Notes: generated by a model not told the origin, from the sequence alone. A stretch of DNA of 64,000 nt from Roseiarcus sp035606915 (GCA_035606915.1 DATNDU010000034.1:20051-84050); one strand, 5' to 3'; counted from the stretch's first letter, positions 20,259 to 29,531 are shown. Made by a program: numbers and translations.

Positions 20259-21752
20259 TTAGTCGCCGGGTTGGAAAAGCGTGCGCGCCACCGCGTCGCG
20301 CCAGCCGCGATAACGCCGCTCGCGCATCGCCGCCGACATCGATGGGGCGAAGCGCCGTTCAAGCCGCCATGTGGCGGCGAAGCGCTTGGGCTCCGGATAG
20401 AGGCCGGCTTGCCAGCCGGCGAGATAGCCGGCGCCGAGCGAGGTCGTCTCGGTGATCGTCGGCCGGTCGACGGCGGCGGCGAGCATGTCGGCGAGGAACT
20501 GCATCGTCCAGTCGCTGGCGGCCATGCCGCCATCGACGCGGATCGGCGCGTCATCGCCAAGCCCGCCGGCGTCGGCGCGCATCGCCTCGACGAGGTCGCG
20601 GGTCTGGTAGCCGACGCTTTCGAGCGCGGCGCGGGCGATTTCCTTGCGCGTCGAACCGCGCGTCAGGCCGAAGATGGCGCCGCGCGCCTCGGCGCGCCAA
20701 TGCGGCGCGCCGAGGCCGGCGAAGGCGGGCACGACATAGACGTCCTGCTCGGGATCGGCGGCGGCGGCGAGCGGGCCGCTCTCGGCGGAGGAGGCGATGA
20801 CGCCGAGCGAGTCGCGCAACCATTGCACGGTCGCGCCGGCCGAGAAGATCGAGCCTTCGAGCGCATAGGCGCGCTCGCCGCGCCATTGGTAGGCGATCGT
20901 CGTCAACAGCCGATGCGACGAGGCGACCGGCGTCGCGCCGGTGTTGAGCAGTAGAAAGCCGCCGGTGCCGAAGGTCGCCTTCACCGCGCCCGGCGCGAAA
21001 CAGGCCTGGCCGACGAGCGCCGCCTGCTGGTCGCCGGCGATGGCCAGGATCGGCGCGGACTCGCCGATGAGATCGGGCGTCAGCACGCCGAACTCGCCGG
21101 CGGTGTCCTGCACCTTGGGCAGCATCGAGCGCGGCACGCCGAACAGGCGCAGCAATTCGTCGTCCCAGGCGCCGGTGTGAATATTGTAGAGCAGGGTGCG
21201 CGAGGCGTTGGTGGCGTCGGTGGCGTGAACAGCGCCGCCGGTCAGCCGCCACAGCAAATAGGCGTCGACGGTGCCGAAGGCGAGTTCGCCGCGCTCGGCG
21301 GCGGCGCGTGCGCCGGCGACATTGTCGAGAATCCAAGCGATCTTGGTGGCGCAGAAATAGGGGTCGATCAGCAGGCCGGCGCGCTCGCGCACCATCGCCT
21401 CGGCGCCCTCGCTTCGCAGCCGGGCGCAGGCGTGCGCGGTGCGCCGGTCCTGCCAGACGATGGCGTTGTAGATCGGCTCGCCGCTACGCCGGCTCCACAC
21501 CAGCGTCGTCTCGCGCTGGTTGGTGAGGCCGACAGCGGCGACCACGCCCTTCGGCGCCTTGGCGAGCGCCATGCGCATCGTCTCCAGCACGGTGCGCCAA
21601 ATATCCTCGGGGTCGTGCTCGACCCAGCCGGCTTGTGGGTAGTGTTGCGCGAATTCCTGCTGCGCGACGGCGACCGGGGCGACATCGGGGCCGAAGATCA
21701 TGCTGCGGGTCGAGGTCGTTCCCTGATCGACGACAAGGATATAGGAGGGCAT
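20259..21752 (-). CDS. glpK: glycerol kinase
   Basis: A 497-residue FGGY-family sugar kinase that phosphorylates glycerol to glycerol 3-phosphate. The N-terminal VDQGTTSTRSMIF phosphate loop, NQRETTLVWSRRSGEPIYNAIVWQDRR, and the second-domain motifs GDQQAALVGQ, KATFGTGGFLLLNTG and RVDGGMAASDWTMQFLAD all match GlpK. The length is typical. No glycerol transporter or glycerol 3-phosphate dehydrogenase is adjacent. It faces the divergent transglycosylase gene across 125 bases. Confidence 0.96.
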   Translation of the reverse strand: MPSYILVVDQGTTSTRSMIFGPDVAPVAVAQQEFAQHYPQAGWVEHDPEDIWRTVLETMRMALAKAPKGVVAAVGLTNQRETTLVWSRRSGEPIYNAIVWQDRRTAHACARLRSEGAEAMVRERAGLLIDPYFCATKIAWILDNVAGARAAAERGELAFGTVDAYLLWRLTGGAVHATDATNASRTLLYNIHTGAWDDELLRLFGVPRSMLPKVQDTAGEFGVLTPDLIGESAPILAIAGDQQAALVGQACFAPGAVKATFGTGGFLLLNTGATPVASSHRLLTTIAYQWRGERAYALEGSIFSAGATVQWLRDSLGVIASSAESGPLAAAADPEQDVYVVPAFAGLGAPHWRAEARGAIFGLTRGSTRKEIARAALESVGYQTRDLVEAMRADAGGLGDDAPIRVDGGMAASDWTMQFLADMLAAAVDRPTITETTSLGAGYLAGWQAGLYPEPKRFAATWRLERRFAPSMSAAMRERRYRGWRDAVARTLFQPGD

Positions 21753-21877
21753 GCGCTCATCCCACGCGACAGAGGGACTCCCCCTCTAGCAACTCGCGCC
21801 GCAAGGCTCAACCCGGCCGGCGTTCGAGCTTTTGCGGACAAACTTGCGCTTTTGGCGACAAAGCGGCATGAAACGCC

Positions 21878-22375
21878 ATGTCTTATTTTGGGCCGGTCCC
21901 ACAAGTCCCATTTGTGAAAGAATTCGCCTGCGCCTTCGTGCTGAGCCCGCTGGCGCTGGCAGGTTGCGCCAGCGCGCCCCAGGCCGCGGCGCCGGTCGCG
22001 CAAGTGGAAGGGCCGAAGAGCCCGCTCGACGAACGCATCGCCCATTACGCTGAGGTCTATAAGGTTCCCGAGGCGCTGATCCGGCGTTCGATCCGGCGCG
22101 AGAGCGGCTATAACCCGAAGGCGCATCACGGGCCGTATTGGGGGCTGATGCAGATCCGCGCCGACACGGCGCGCGGCATGGGCTACCACGGCCCGGCGCG
22201 CGGCCTGCTCGACGCCGAGACCAACCTGAAATACGCCTGCGCCTATCTCGCCAACGCCTATACCGTGGCCGACGGCGACGCCAGCCGCGCCATCAGGCTC
22301 TACGCCGGCGGCTATTATTACGAAGCGCGGCGCAAGGGCATGCTCGGCCAACTGAAGACCGCCTCGCAAGACTGA
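21878..22375 (+). CDS. lytic transglycosylase (SLT domain) lipoprotein
   Basis: A 165-residue peptidoglycan lytic transglycosylase, cleaving the glycan strand to leave 1,6-anhydro ends. A hydrophobic segment ending in the lipobox LALAGC near residue 30 marks it as an outer-membrane or periplasmic lipoprotein. The SLT domain covers about residues 55-160, with the catalytic glutamate in IRRESGYNPKAH, the structural WGLMQIRADTARGMGY and the closing LYAGGYYYEAR. The ATG at 21878 has no clear ribosome binding site; a GTG at 21914 would give a more standard signal peptide (VKEFACAF) and is an equally good start. Confidence 0.88.
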   Translation: MSYFGPVPQVPFVKEFACAFVLSPLALAGCASAPQAAAPVAQVEGPKSPLDERIAHYAEVYKVPEALIRRSIRRESGYNPKAHHGPYWGLMQIRADTARGMGYHGPARGLLDAETNLKYACAYLANAYTVADGDASRAIRLYAGGYYYEARRKGMLGQLKTASQD

Positions 22376-22608
22376 GCGCCTAACCAAATCGACAATCTTT
22401 GCATGCCCGGCGCCGCCGCTTAAGCTGCGGCGAACATTGAGGCGTCCGCGGCGCGAGGCGCCGTCAATCAAACTTCGCCACAATTAAATCTGCGTAATGT
22501 TGGCGGCGATCTCGTGCAAAAGCCTAATTTTGGCCAAGGTCTCGCCTATTGGTCGCGGCGTCGCGACGTGGCGACAACATCATTCTTCATCAGTTGGGAG
22601 GCGCCGGC

Positions 22609-23799
22609 ATGCGCGCAAGCGCGGTTGGATGTTTTATGCGCGCAAGCGCGCTTGGCGGCTTGATTGCTGTTGCTCTGGCGGCGACCGCGTCGGCGAAGGA
22701 CGAGAGTCCAGACAGCATCAAGGGACTTTACCTGACGACGGCCTATCCGGCGCTGACGATCCGCGCCGGAGAGCAGACCAAACTTCCCCTCACGCTCTAC
22801 AACTACGGCCTCGCCCCGCAACGCACGGCGATCAGCATCGCCGACGCACCGCCAGGTTGGAAGGCCGAGGTTGACGGCGACGGCAAGCCGGTCAGCGCCG
22901 CCTTTGTCGATTACGACGGGCGCGCTAGCTTAGACCTCAAGCTGACGATTCCCGCCGACGCCAAGCCCGGGCCTTACAAGTTCACGCTGAACGCGGACGG
23001 CGATGCGGCGAAATCCTCGCTGCCGATCGCCATCAACCTGGAGGCGCCGCTCGCCGCCAAGCTGACCGCGACGCCGAAATTCCCGGAACTCAAAGGCACC
23101 GCCAAGTCGAGTTTCGACTTCAACGTGACGGTGGACAACCAGAGCGAGAACGACATGGTTGTGGCGCTGGCGGCCAAGGCGCCGCCGGGCTTCACGGCGA
23201 CGTTCAAGGCGCAATACGGCTCGCAGGAGCTGACCAGCCTGCCGATCAAGGCCAATGAGAGCAAGGATCTCACGGTCTCCATCAAGCCCTCGCCGGACGC
23301 AGAGGCCGGCAAGGTTCCGGTGATGCTCGACATCGTCGGCGACAAGGTGAAGGCCGAGACCAAGCTGACGCTCGACATCGGCGGCCAGCCTTCGCTGGTG
23401 CTGAGCGGGCCGGACGACCGGCTGAGCGGCGACGCCTACGCCGGCCAGGAGCGCTCGATTCCGCTGCGCGTGCGCAACCTCGGCTCGGCCCCGGCGCTCG
23501 ACGTGCAGCTCGACGCTACGCCGCCCTCGGGTTGGAAAGTCTCGTTCGAGCCGAAGAAGCTGCCGCCGATCGCGGCCGGCGGCGAGCAGAAGGTCAACGC
23601 GCTGGTTACGCCGAACCCGAAGGCGATCGCCGGCGATTATATGCTCAACTTCAACGCCGACGGCGACGGCGTCTCGCAATCGATCAGCTATCGCGTCACC
23701 GTGCTGACCTCGACGCTATGGGGCGTCACCGGCCTCGGCGTCATCGCCGCCGCGCTGTTGGTGCTGTTCGGCGCGGTCGGGAGGTACGGACGGCGATGA
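22609..23799 (+). CDS. NEW3-domain exported protein
   Basis: A 396-residue exported, membrane-anchored protein. A signal peptide (to about residue 40, ATASA) is followed by three to four beta-sandwich repeats of the NEW3 (alpha-galactosidase-associated, Ig-like) type, seen as repeated LTLYNYG/VTVDNQSEND/LRVRNLGSAP strands with WKAEV and WKVSFEP partners. A C-terminal membrane helix (~residues 365-388) anchors it with the bulk outside. It overlaps the ABC ATPase gene by 4 bases. Such proteins often accompany ABC-2 transporters and may handle glycans or the export substrate. The start was chosen for GGGAGG seven bases upstream. Confidence 0.82.
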   Translation: MRASAVGCFMRASALGGLIAVALAATASAKDESPDSIKGLYLTTAYPALTIRAGEQTKLPLTLYNYGLAPQRTAISIADAPPGWKAEVDGDGKPVSAAFVDYDGRASLDLKLTIPADAKPGPYKFTLNADGDAAKSSLPIAINLEAPLAAKLTATPKFPELKGTAKSSFDFNVTVDNQSENDMVVALAAKAPPGFTATFKAQYGSQELTSLPIKANESKDLTVSIKPSPDAEAGKVPVMLDIVGDKVKAETKLTLDIGGQPSLVLSGPDDRLSGDAYAGQERSIPLRVRNLGSAPALDVQLDATPPSGWKVSFEPKKLPPIAAGGEQKVNALVTPNPKAIAGDYMLNFNADGDGVSQSISYRVTVLTSTLWGVTGLGVIAAALLVLFGAVGRYGRR

Positions 23800-24725
23800 A
23801 CGAGGCGGTGATACGCGCCGAAGCGCTGACCAAGCGCTACGGCCCCGCGCTCGCCGTCGATCGGCTCGATCTCAGCATCGAGCGTGGCGAGGTGTTCGGG
23901 CTGCTCGGACCCAATGGGTCTGGCAAGACGACGACGATCCTCATGTTGCTCGGGCTCACCGAGCCATCGAGCGGACGCGCCATGGTCGAAGGCTTCGATC
24001 CCCTGCGCAAGCCGCTCGAAGTCAAGCGCCGCGTCGGCTACATGCCGGATTCGGTCGGCTTCTACGAAAACCTCTCGGGCGCCGCCAATCTCAGCTACAG
24101 CGCCGCGCTCGCTGGCCTGCGCGACGCCAGCGCGCGGATCGCGGCGGCGCTGGCGCGCGTGCATCTGGAAGCGGCGGCCGAGAAGCCGGTGCGCGCCTAT
24201 TCGCGCGGCATGAAACAACGGCTGGCGATTGCCGAAATCCTGATGAAGCGGGCGTCGGTCGCCATTCTCGACGAGCCCACCGGCGGCCTCGATCCGCAAT
24301 CGACGCGCGAGTTCCTGGAGCTGATCCGTTCGTTGCAGAGCGACGGCATGACCATCCTGCTGTCCTCGCATTTGCTCGATCTCGTGCAATCGGTCTGCGA
24401 CCGCGTGGCGTTGTTTCATCGCGGCCGCATCGGCCTCACCGGCCGCGTCGAGGATTTGACGCGCGACGTGCTCGGCGGCTCGCATGTGATTCATGTCGAG
24501 GCGCGCGGCGGCGGGCTCGCCACCGCCATCGGCAGGATCGAAGGCGTCGCCAGCGTGACGCCGACGGCGAACGGCTTCCGCGTTGAAGCGGCGCAGGATG
24601 TGCGCGCCGCAATCGCCCGCGCGGTGGTTGAGGCCGGCGGCGAACTCATGAGCATCGAAGCCGGCCATGCCAGCCTCGATGACGTCTATGTCCGTTATTT
24701 CGAGGGAGTGCGCGATGCGGCGTGA
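23796..24725 (+). CDS. ABC exporter ATP-binding protein (NosF-like)
   Basis: A 309-residue ABC ATPase of the CcmA/NosF type. Walker A is GPNGSGKTTT, the signature region YSRGMKQRLAIAEIL lacks the usual LSGGQ form but is normal for this class, Walker B is VAILDEP, and the switch histidine is in LLSSHLL. A C-terminal ~80-residue domain follows. It overlaps the NEW3 gene at its start and the permease gene by 11 bases at its end, so all three form one operon. The substrate is unknown. The layout recalls nosDFY-type copper and membrane-protein maturation systems. Confidence 0.9.
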   Translation: MNEAVIRAEALTKRYGPALAVDRLDLSIERGEVFGLLGPNGSGKTTTILMLLGLTEPSSGRAMVEGFDPLRKPLEVKRRVGYMPDSVGFYENLSGAANLSYSAALAGLRDASARIAAALARVHLEAAAEKPVRAYSRGMKQRLAIAEILMKRASVAILDEPTGGLDPQSTREFLELIRSLQSDGMTILLSSHLLDLVQSVCDRVALFHRGRIGLTGRVEDLTRDVLGGSHVIHVEARGGGLATAIGRIEGVASVTPTANGFRVEAAQDVRAAIARAVVEAGGELMSIEAGHASLDDVYVRYFEGVRDAA

Positions 24726-25665
24726 GGGATCGGCGCTCGCCGGCGCTGGCGTCGTGATGATGAAGGAACTCGGCGACAATCTGACCAGCACGCGCATGCG
24801 GCTGCTCGAATTGTTGATCTTCATCACCGGCGCTGGCGCGGTCTATGAAACGCTCGGCCAGCTCAGGCAAACGGTCGGCGAAGACCCGTTCGTGTTCCTG
24901 CGCATCTTCACCACGGCGAAGGACCCGTTGCCGTCTTTCGTCGCGTTTCTTGGGTTTCTCATCCCGATCGTCGCCATCGCGCTTGGCTTCGACAGCGTCA
25001 ACAGCGAGTTCAACCGGCGCACGATGAGCCGGCTGCTGGCGCAGCCGATTTATCGCGACGCGCTGCTGTTCGGCAAGTTTCTGGCCGGGCTGGCGACGCT
25101 GGCGGTGACGCTGACGGCGCTGTGGCTGTTCGTCATCGGGCTCGGCATTCTGCTGCTCGGGCTGCCGCCGAGCGGGGCGGAGGTGCTGCGCGGCTTCGCC
25201 TTCCTCATCGCGGCCATCGCCTATGGCGGCGTTTGGTTGGCGCTGGCGCTGCTGTTTTCGGTCGTCTTCCGCTCGGCGGCGACGGCGGCGCTGGCGGCGC
25301 TGGCGGTCTGGCTGTTGTTTGCGTTCTTCTGGACCATGCTGGTGTCGCTGCTGACGCCGATCATTGCGCCGCCCGATCCCTACGACGCCTTGTCGGTGCT
25401 GCATACGGCGGGGATCGCGCAGGATCTGTCGCGCCTATCGCCGAACACGCTGTTCGCCGAGGCGACGCTGGCGCTGCTCAACCCGACGACGCGCGCCTTC
25501 GGCTTGGTGCTCGCCTCGCAATTGGAAGGCGCGATCACCGCGCCGTTGCCGTTCGTGCAGAGCGTGGCGTTGATCTGGCCGCAGGTGACGGGGCTCATCG
25601 CCGCTTGCATCGGCCTGTTCACCATCGCCTATGTCGCGTTCCAGCGCCAGGAAGTGCGGGCCTGA
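24715..25665 (+). CDS. ABC-2 type permease (NosY-like)
   Basis: A 316-residue inner-membrane permease with six hydrophobic segments (about residues 25-45, 75-100, 130-160, 170-195, 200-225 and 285-310), of the ABC-2 class that works with CcmA/NosF ATPases. The segment FDSVNSEFNRRTMSRLLAQPIYRD matches the conserved cytoplasmic loop of the family, where the ATPase docks. Its start overlaps the ATPase gene by 11 bases. With the NEW3 protein it should form one export or membrane-maturation complex. Confidence 0.9.
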   Translation: MRREGSALAGAGVVMMKELGDNLTSTRMRLLELLIFITGAGAVYETLGQLRQTVGEDPFVFLRIFTTAKDPLPSFVAFLGFLIPIVAIALGFDSVNSEFNRRTMSRLLAQPIYRDALLFGKFLAGLATLAVTLTALWLFVIGLGILLLGLPPSGAEVLRGFAFLIAAIAYGGVWLALALLFSVVFRSAATAALAALAVWLLFAFFWTMLVSLLTPIIAPPDPYDALSVLHTAGIAQDLSRLSPNTLFAEATLALLNPTTRAFGLVLASQLEGAITAPLPFVQSVALIWPQVTGLIAACIGLFTIAYVAFQRQEVRA

Positions 25666-25674
25666 GCGGGTGGC

Positions 25675-26076
25675 TCAGGACGTCGGCTGCGCCGGCGTCC
25701 CGCGCTGCACCGTCCACGGAATGAAGGCGCAGGGCAGATCGGGATCGCGCCGGCGCGAGGCGACGACGACCGCTTCGCCCGGCTTCGGCATGATGCCGTC
25801 GAGCACGCTGGCGATCGTGCCGTGGCGCCGGCCGGCGTACATGTAATAGACAAAGGCGCGCGGCAGATTGGCGTATCTCGGGCTCAGCGGCGCGTGCGAG
25901 CGGGCGCGCGCGATAGCGGTCTGCGTGGCGATCTCCTCGGCGGTCGCCGGGCCGCGCGCCACGCCGGCGAACAGGATCGACGTTTGCGGTGCGCTCCGGG
26001 GGTCGAGCGCGCAAGTGTCGGCCGCCGCCGCGCCGCTGGCGGCGAGCCAGAGGACGAAAGCCAGCGTTGCCTTCAT
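25675..26076 (-). CDS. small exported protein of unknown function
   Basis: A 133-residue protein with a clear Sec signal peptide (MKATLAFVLWLAASGAAAA, cut before DTCALD). The mature part has two cysteines, one at each end (TCALDP and PCAFIP), which could form a disulfide, and no recognised domain. Its ATG overlaps the stop of the upstream glycosyltransferase gene, so it is co-expressed with a surface-glycan gene. Its role is unknown. Confidence 0.75.
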   Translation of the reverse strand: MKATLAFVLWLAASGAAAADTCALDPRSAPQTSILFAGVARGPATAEEIATQTAIARARSHAPLSPRYANLPRAFVYYMYAGRRHGTIASVLDGIMPKPGEAVVVASRRRDPDLPCAFIPWTVQRGTPAQPTS

Positions 26077-27125
26077 GCGCCTTCCTCCGCCGCCGCGGCG
26101 ACGATCGCCTCCAGGCGCGCGCCGGCTTTGTCGAATGTGTGCTCGGCGAGGATCTTCGCCTGCGCGGCGGCGCCGAGCCTGAGCGCCAGCCCCGGCTCGT
26201 CGAGCGTGCGGGCAATAGCGCTGGCGAGCGCCCGCGCGTCGCCGATCGGAAACAGCAGGCTGTCGACGCCGTTGGTGGAGATTTCGCGCGGGCCGGGGCA
26301 GTCGGTCAAGACCACGGGCTTGGCCCACAGGAACGCCTCCAGCAGCACGACGGGGCAGACATCGTGCGAGGAGGGGAAGGCGAAAACATCGATGGCGTCG
26401 AAGAACGCCGCCTTGTCGGCGACCCAGCCGGGAAAGCTCAGCGCTTCGCCGAGGTCGAGCGCGGCGGCCTGCGCTCTAAGCGCCGGCTCAAGTTCGCCGC
26501 TGCCGGCGAGGATGGCGCGCACCGGCCGGCCCTCGGCCTTCAACTGCGCGAGCGCGGCGATGAACACATCGAAGCCCTTCTTGGCCACGAAGCGGCCCAT
26601 CGCGCCGATCACCGGCGGCGAGCGCGGCGCGGCGGGCGCGGGCAGCGCGGCGGGACGGCGAATCATGTTGAACAGCCTCGCCACGCGCGCCTCGGGCTGT
26701 CCGGCGGCGACCAGCCGCGCCCGCATGTCGTCGTTGATGGCAATGACGCGCGCGGCGCCGATGGCGGATTTGACGTTGATATTGTGAGTGACGGCGACGA
26801 CCGGGCTGATGCCCCTCGCGGCGCGCCGCATCAGGGCGATAGCGCGATTGCCGTGGGCGATGACGGCGGCGGGCCGGAGGCGGACAAGCGTCTGGCGCAG
26901 CCGCCAGGCGGCGAGCGGGTCCCAAAGGCCGGCGTTGCCGATCTCGACCACATCCTGGCCAAGGGCGCGCAGCGGCGCCGCGCAGAGCGCGCCGGGGGCG
27001 ACGAAATTGGTTAAGCGAAGGCCGCGCGCGGCGAGCGCCTCGCTGTAATCCACGAACACCTGTTCGAGCCCGCCGAGCTTGGCGCCGAACATGGCGTTGA
27101 CGATAGGGAGCGCTGGCGTCGTCAC
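26073..27125 (-). CDS. GT4-family glycosyltransferase
   Basis: A 350-residue retaining glycosyltransferase of the GT-B fold, family 4 type. The N-terminal GAKLGGLEQVFVDYSEALAARG is the acceptor-side glycine loop, IGAMGRFVAKKGFDVFIAA starts the nucleotide-sugar half, and EAFLWAKPVVLTDCPGPREI carries the family's E-x7-E-type motif in degenerate form, with FPSSHDVCPVVLLEAF before it. The best start is a GTG at 27125; an ATG 11 codons later would cut into the first strand. It is cotranscribed with the small exported protein and divergent from the next two glycosyltransferases. Acceptor and sugar are unknown. Confidence 0.88.
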   Translation of the reverse strand: MTTPALPIVNAMFGAKLGGLEQVFVDYSEALAARGLRLTNFVAPGALCAAPLRALGQDVVEIGNAGLWDPLAAWRLRQTLVRLRPAAVIAHGNRAIALMRRAARGISPVVAVTHNINVKSAIGAARVIAINDDMRARLVAAGQPEARVARLFNMIRRPAALPAPAAPRSPPVIGAMGRFVAKKGFDVFIAALAQLKAEGRPVRAILAGSGELEPALRAQAAALDLGEALSFPGWVADKAAFFDAIDVFAFPSSHDVCPVVLLEAFLWAKPVVLTDCPGPREISTNGVDSLLFPIGDARALASAIARTLDEPGLALRLGAAAQAKILAEHTFDKAGARLEAIVAAAAEEGA

Positions 27126-27203
27126 GCAGCGGCTTATCGGGCGTCGGGCCGCGCGAGGCAACCCGCATTGCCAAACGGCGCCGGCGCGGCCATAGGCGTC
27201 GCG

Positions 27204-28265
27204 ATGCGAATACTGGTCGTGGGCAATGCGGGCGAACGAGAGCCGGGGCGGCGCTATTACAGCGTCGAGCGCAAGCTCGCCAACGGCTTCGCGCGCAACG
27301 GCCATAGCGTGCTGTTCTTCAGCGACCGCGACGTGGCGCGGGCGGGGACGATCTTTCGCTCCTCGCGCGCCGGGCGCCCGGTCGCCAATGCGAAGTTCCT
27401 GGAGGCGGTGGCAAACTACGCGCCGCAGGCGATCGTCTTCGCCCATGCCTGCCTGATCTCGACCGATACGCTGGCGCAGGCGAAAGCGGCGCGCAGCCGG
27501 CCACGACTGGCTCAGGTCTGCGTCGATCCGCTGTTTCGCAAGCTGAACGTCGAATTCCTCACCGACCGGGCGCGGGTGACGGACGCCACATTCGTCACCA
27601 CCGGCGGCGCGGCGCTGAAGCGCTTTTCGAGCCCTAGCAACGTCTCCGCCTTCATCCCCAACCCCGTCGACGCCTCGGTCGAGGAGGCTCGCAATTTCGA
27701 GCGCGACGATCTCGGCTTCGACGTGTTCTTCGCCGCCAACGCCGGCGGCGACCGCATCGACGACGCGCGCCGCGCTACCCCGAGGCTGATGGCGGCGACG
27801 CCGGGGCTCGCCTGCTCCTTCCACGGCTTCGACGGCGCGCCGGGCCTGTATGGCGCCGCCTATTTCGAGCGGCTGGCGCAGGCGCGCATGGGCCTCAACC
27901 TCAATTCCGACCGCGCCGAGACGGCGGCGGTCCGGGCGCCGGCGGAGGAGCTTTATCTCTACAGTTCCGACCGTATCGCCCAGTTGCTCGGCTGCGGGCT
28001 GCTGACGATGTCGTTTCGCGTCAACGCGATGATGGAGTTGTTCGAGGAGGGCCGCGAGATGGCGTTCGCCGACGATCCCGAGGGGATGCGCGAAGCGGCG
28101 CTGCGCTTCAAGCGCGACGAGGCGGAGCGGCGGCGCATCGCCGAGGCCGGCTGGCGCAAGGCGCATGCGGCTTTCAATGAGCGCTGGGTCGCCGCCTTCA
28201 TCGAGGAGGCGCTGTTTCGGCGGCCGTGGTCGCGTGTCTACGCTTGGCCGACGGCGCTGTGGTGA
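27204..28265 (+). CDS. CgeB-like glycosyltransferase
   Basis: A 353-residue protein resembling the spore-maturation CgeB group of GT-B glycosyltransferases. The N-terminus MRILVVGNAGE is a Rossmann strand-loop, a second conserved loop is in FIPNPVDAS, and the C-terminal region YSSDRIAQLLGCGLLTMSFRVNAMMELFEEGREM is the family's donor-binding helix and loop, with AFADDPEGM following. It overlaps the next glycosyltransferase by 4 bases (a GTG start inside its stop). Together with its neighbours it suggests a small surface-polysaccharide or glycan locus. Confidence 0.82.
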   Translation: MRILVVGNAGEREPGRRYYSVERKLANGFARNGHSVLFFSDRDVARAGTIFRSSRAGRPVANAKFLEAVANYAPQAIVFAHACLISTDTLAQAKAARSRPRLAQVCVDPLFRKLNVEFLTDRARVTDATFVTTGGAALKRFSSPSNVSAFIPNPVDASVEEARNFERDDLGFDVFFAANAGGDRIDDARRATPRLMAATPGLACSFHGFDGAPGLYGAAYFERLAQARMGLNLNSDRAETAAVRAPAEELYLYSSDRIAQLLGCGLLTMSFRVNAMMELFEEGREMAFADDPEGMREAALRFKRDEAERRRIAEAGWRKAHAAFNERWVAAFIEEALFRRPWSRVYAWPTALW

Positions 28266-29317
28266 GCGCGCCCCGCATCGCCGTCGTGTTGCCTTCGCGC
28301 GAGACGTTCACGTTGAAGCACTCCGGCGCGGTGGCGCTGTGCGGGCGCGATTTCGCCCGCTTCAGCCGTTTCGCCGGGCGCATCGACATCCTCGGCGCCG
28401 GGCCGTGCGAATATGAGGATGTGCCGTACAAGCGGCTCACGGACTGGCGGCGCTGGTGGCGACGCGACCGCGACGCCTATGCGCAGGCCGTCGCCGAGGT
28501 GACGGCGGATCATGCGCTGATCGAAGTGCAGAACCGGCCGCACATGGTGGCGAAGCTGCGCCGCCGGCTGCCGAAGGCCAAGCTCGCCCTGCACCTGCAC
28601 AACGATCCGCAGCAGATGCAGGGTTCGCGCACCCCCGCCGAGCGCGCGCGGCTCATGCAGACCTGCGAGGCGGTTTATTGCGTGAGCGCATTCATCCGCG
28701 ACCGATTCCTGGCTGGCGTTGCCGACCCCGGCGGCAAGGTGGTCGTCATCGCCAATGGCGCGCCGCTGCCGGCGCTCGCCGGCGAGAAGGCGCCGATCAT
28801 CGCCTATACCGGCCGGCTGATCGCGGCCAAGGGCGCAGCGGAACTCATCCGCGCCTTCGCGGCGGCCGATCTGGCGGGCTGGCGGCTGGTGCTCGCCGGC
28901 GGCGATCCCGAGCGGCTGCTGCACCGGCTCGCGCCGCTGCCCGAGGGCGTCGAATGGCTCGGGCAGGTCTCGCACGCGCAAGCGATGGCGCTGCTCGCGC
29001 AAGCGGAGATCGCCGCCACGCCGTCGGTCTGGGACGAGCCGTTCGCGCGCGCGGCTGTCGAGGCGATGGCGCATGGCGCGGCGCTCATCGCCAGTCGGCG
29101 CGGCGCGCTGCCGGAGGTCTGTGGCGAGGCGGCGCTCTATGTCGAACCGGCGGACATAGCGGACTTCGCGCAGGCGCTGCGACGGCTGGCGCAGGATGAA
29201 GGCTTGCGCCGTGGCCTGCAGCAAGCAGGAAGGGCGCGGGCGGCGGCGATGTTCGAGATCGGCGGCGCGACGGCGCGGCTCGATGCGGCGCGGGCGCGGC
29301 TGCTCGGCGAGGCTTAA
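28262..29317 (+). CDS. GT4-family glycosyltransferase
   Basis: A 351-residue GT-B glycosyltransferase. Conserved parts are HLHNDPQQMQG and VYCVSAFIRDRFL in the acceptor half, IIAYTGRLIAAKGAAELIRAF at the start of the donor half, and PSVWDEPFARAAVEAMAHGAALIASRRGALPEV, which carries the E-x7-E-type donor motif. The GTG start at 28262 overlaps the stop of the CgeB-like gene, giving tight coupling. It ends 52 bases before tRNA-Pro. The substrate is unknown. Confidence 0.9.
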   Translation: MSAPRIAVVLPSRETFTLKHSGAVALCGRDFARFSRFAGRIDILGAGPCEYEDVPYKRLTDWRRWWRRDRDAYAQAVAEVTADHALIEVQNRPHMVAKLRRRLPKAKLALHLHNDPQQMQGSRTPAERARLMQTCEAVYCVSAFIRDRFLAGVADPGGKVVVIANGAPLPALAGEKAPIIAYTGRLIAAKGAAELIRAFAAADLAGWRLVLAGGDPERLLHRLAPLPEGVEWLGQVSHAQAMALLAQAEIAATPSVWDEPFARAAVEAMAHGAALIASRRGALPEVCGEAALYVEPADIADFAQALRRLAQDEGLRRGLQQAGRARAAAMFEIGGATARLDAARARLLGEA

Positions 29318-29369
29318 GCGGCTTGTTCGCCGCGGTCGGCCATGTTACGCGGTGCGGGCGAGCCTTAAG

Positions 29370-29446
29370 CGGGGTATAGCGCAGCCCGGTAGCGCGGAAG
29401 TTTTGGGAACTTCAGGTCGCAGGTTCGAATCCTGCTGCCCCGACCA
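29370..29446 (+). tRNA. tRNA-Pro (anticodon TGG)
   Basis: A complete 77-base tRNA with CCA encoded. The acceptor stem CGGGGTA pairs with TGCCCCG (one T-G pair), the D-stem is GCGC/GCGC, the anticodon stem GAAGT/ACTTC encloses the loop TTTGGGA with anticodon TGG, and the T-arm is GCAGG-TTCGAAT-CCTGC. The phage tail-tip block starts 155-270 bases downstream. Confidence 0.97.
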
Positions 29447-29531
29447 ACTTAGCTAATTGATTTTGCTTGATTTTCGCCCAGGGCGTTGCGGCGAAACGGG
29501 AGTCGTCTTCCAGAAAATCAGAACATATCTC

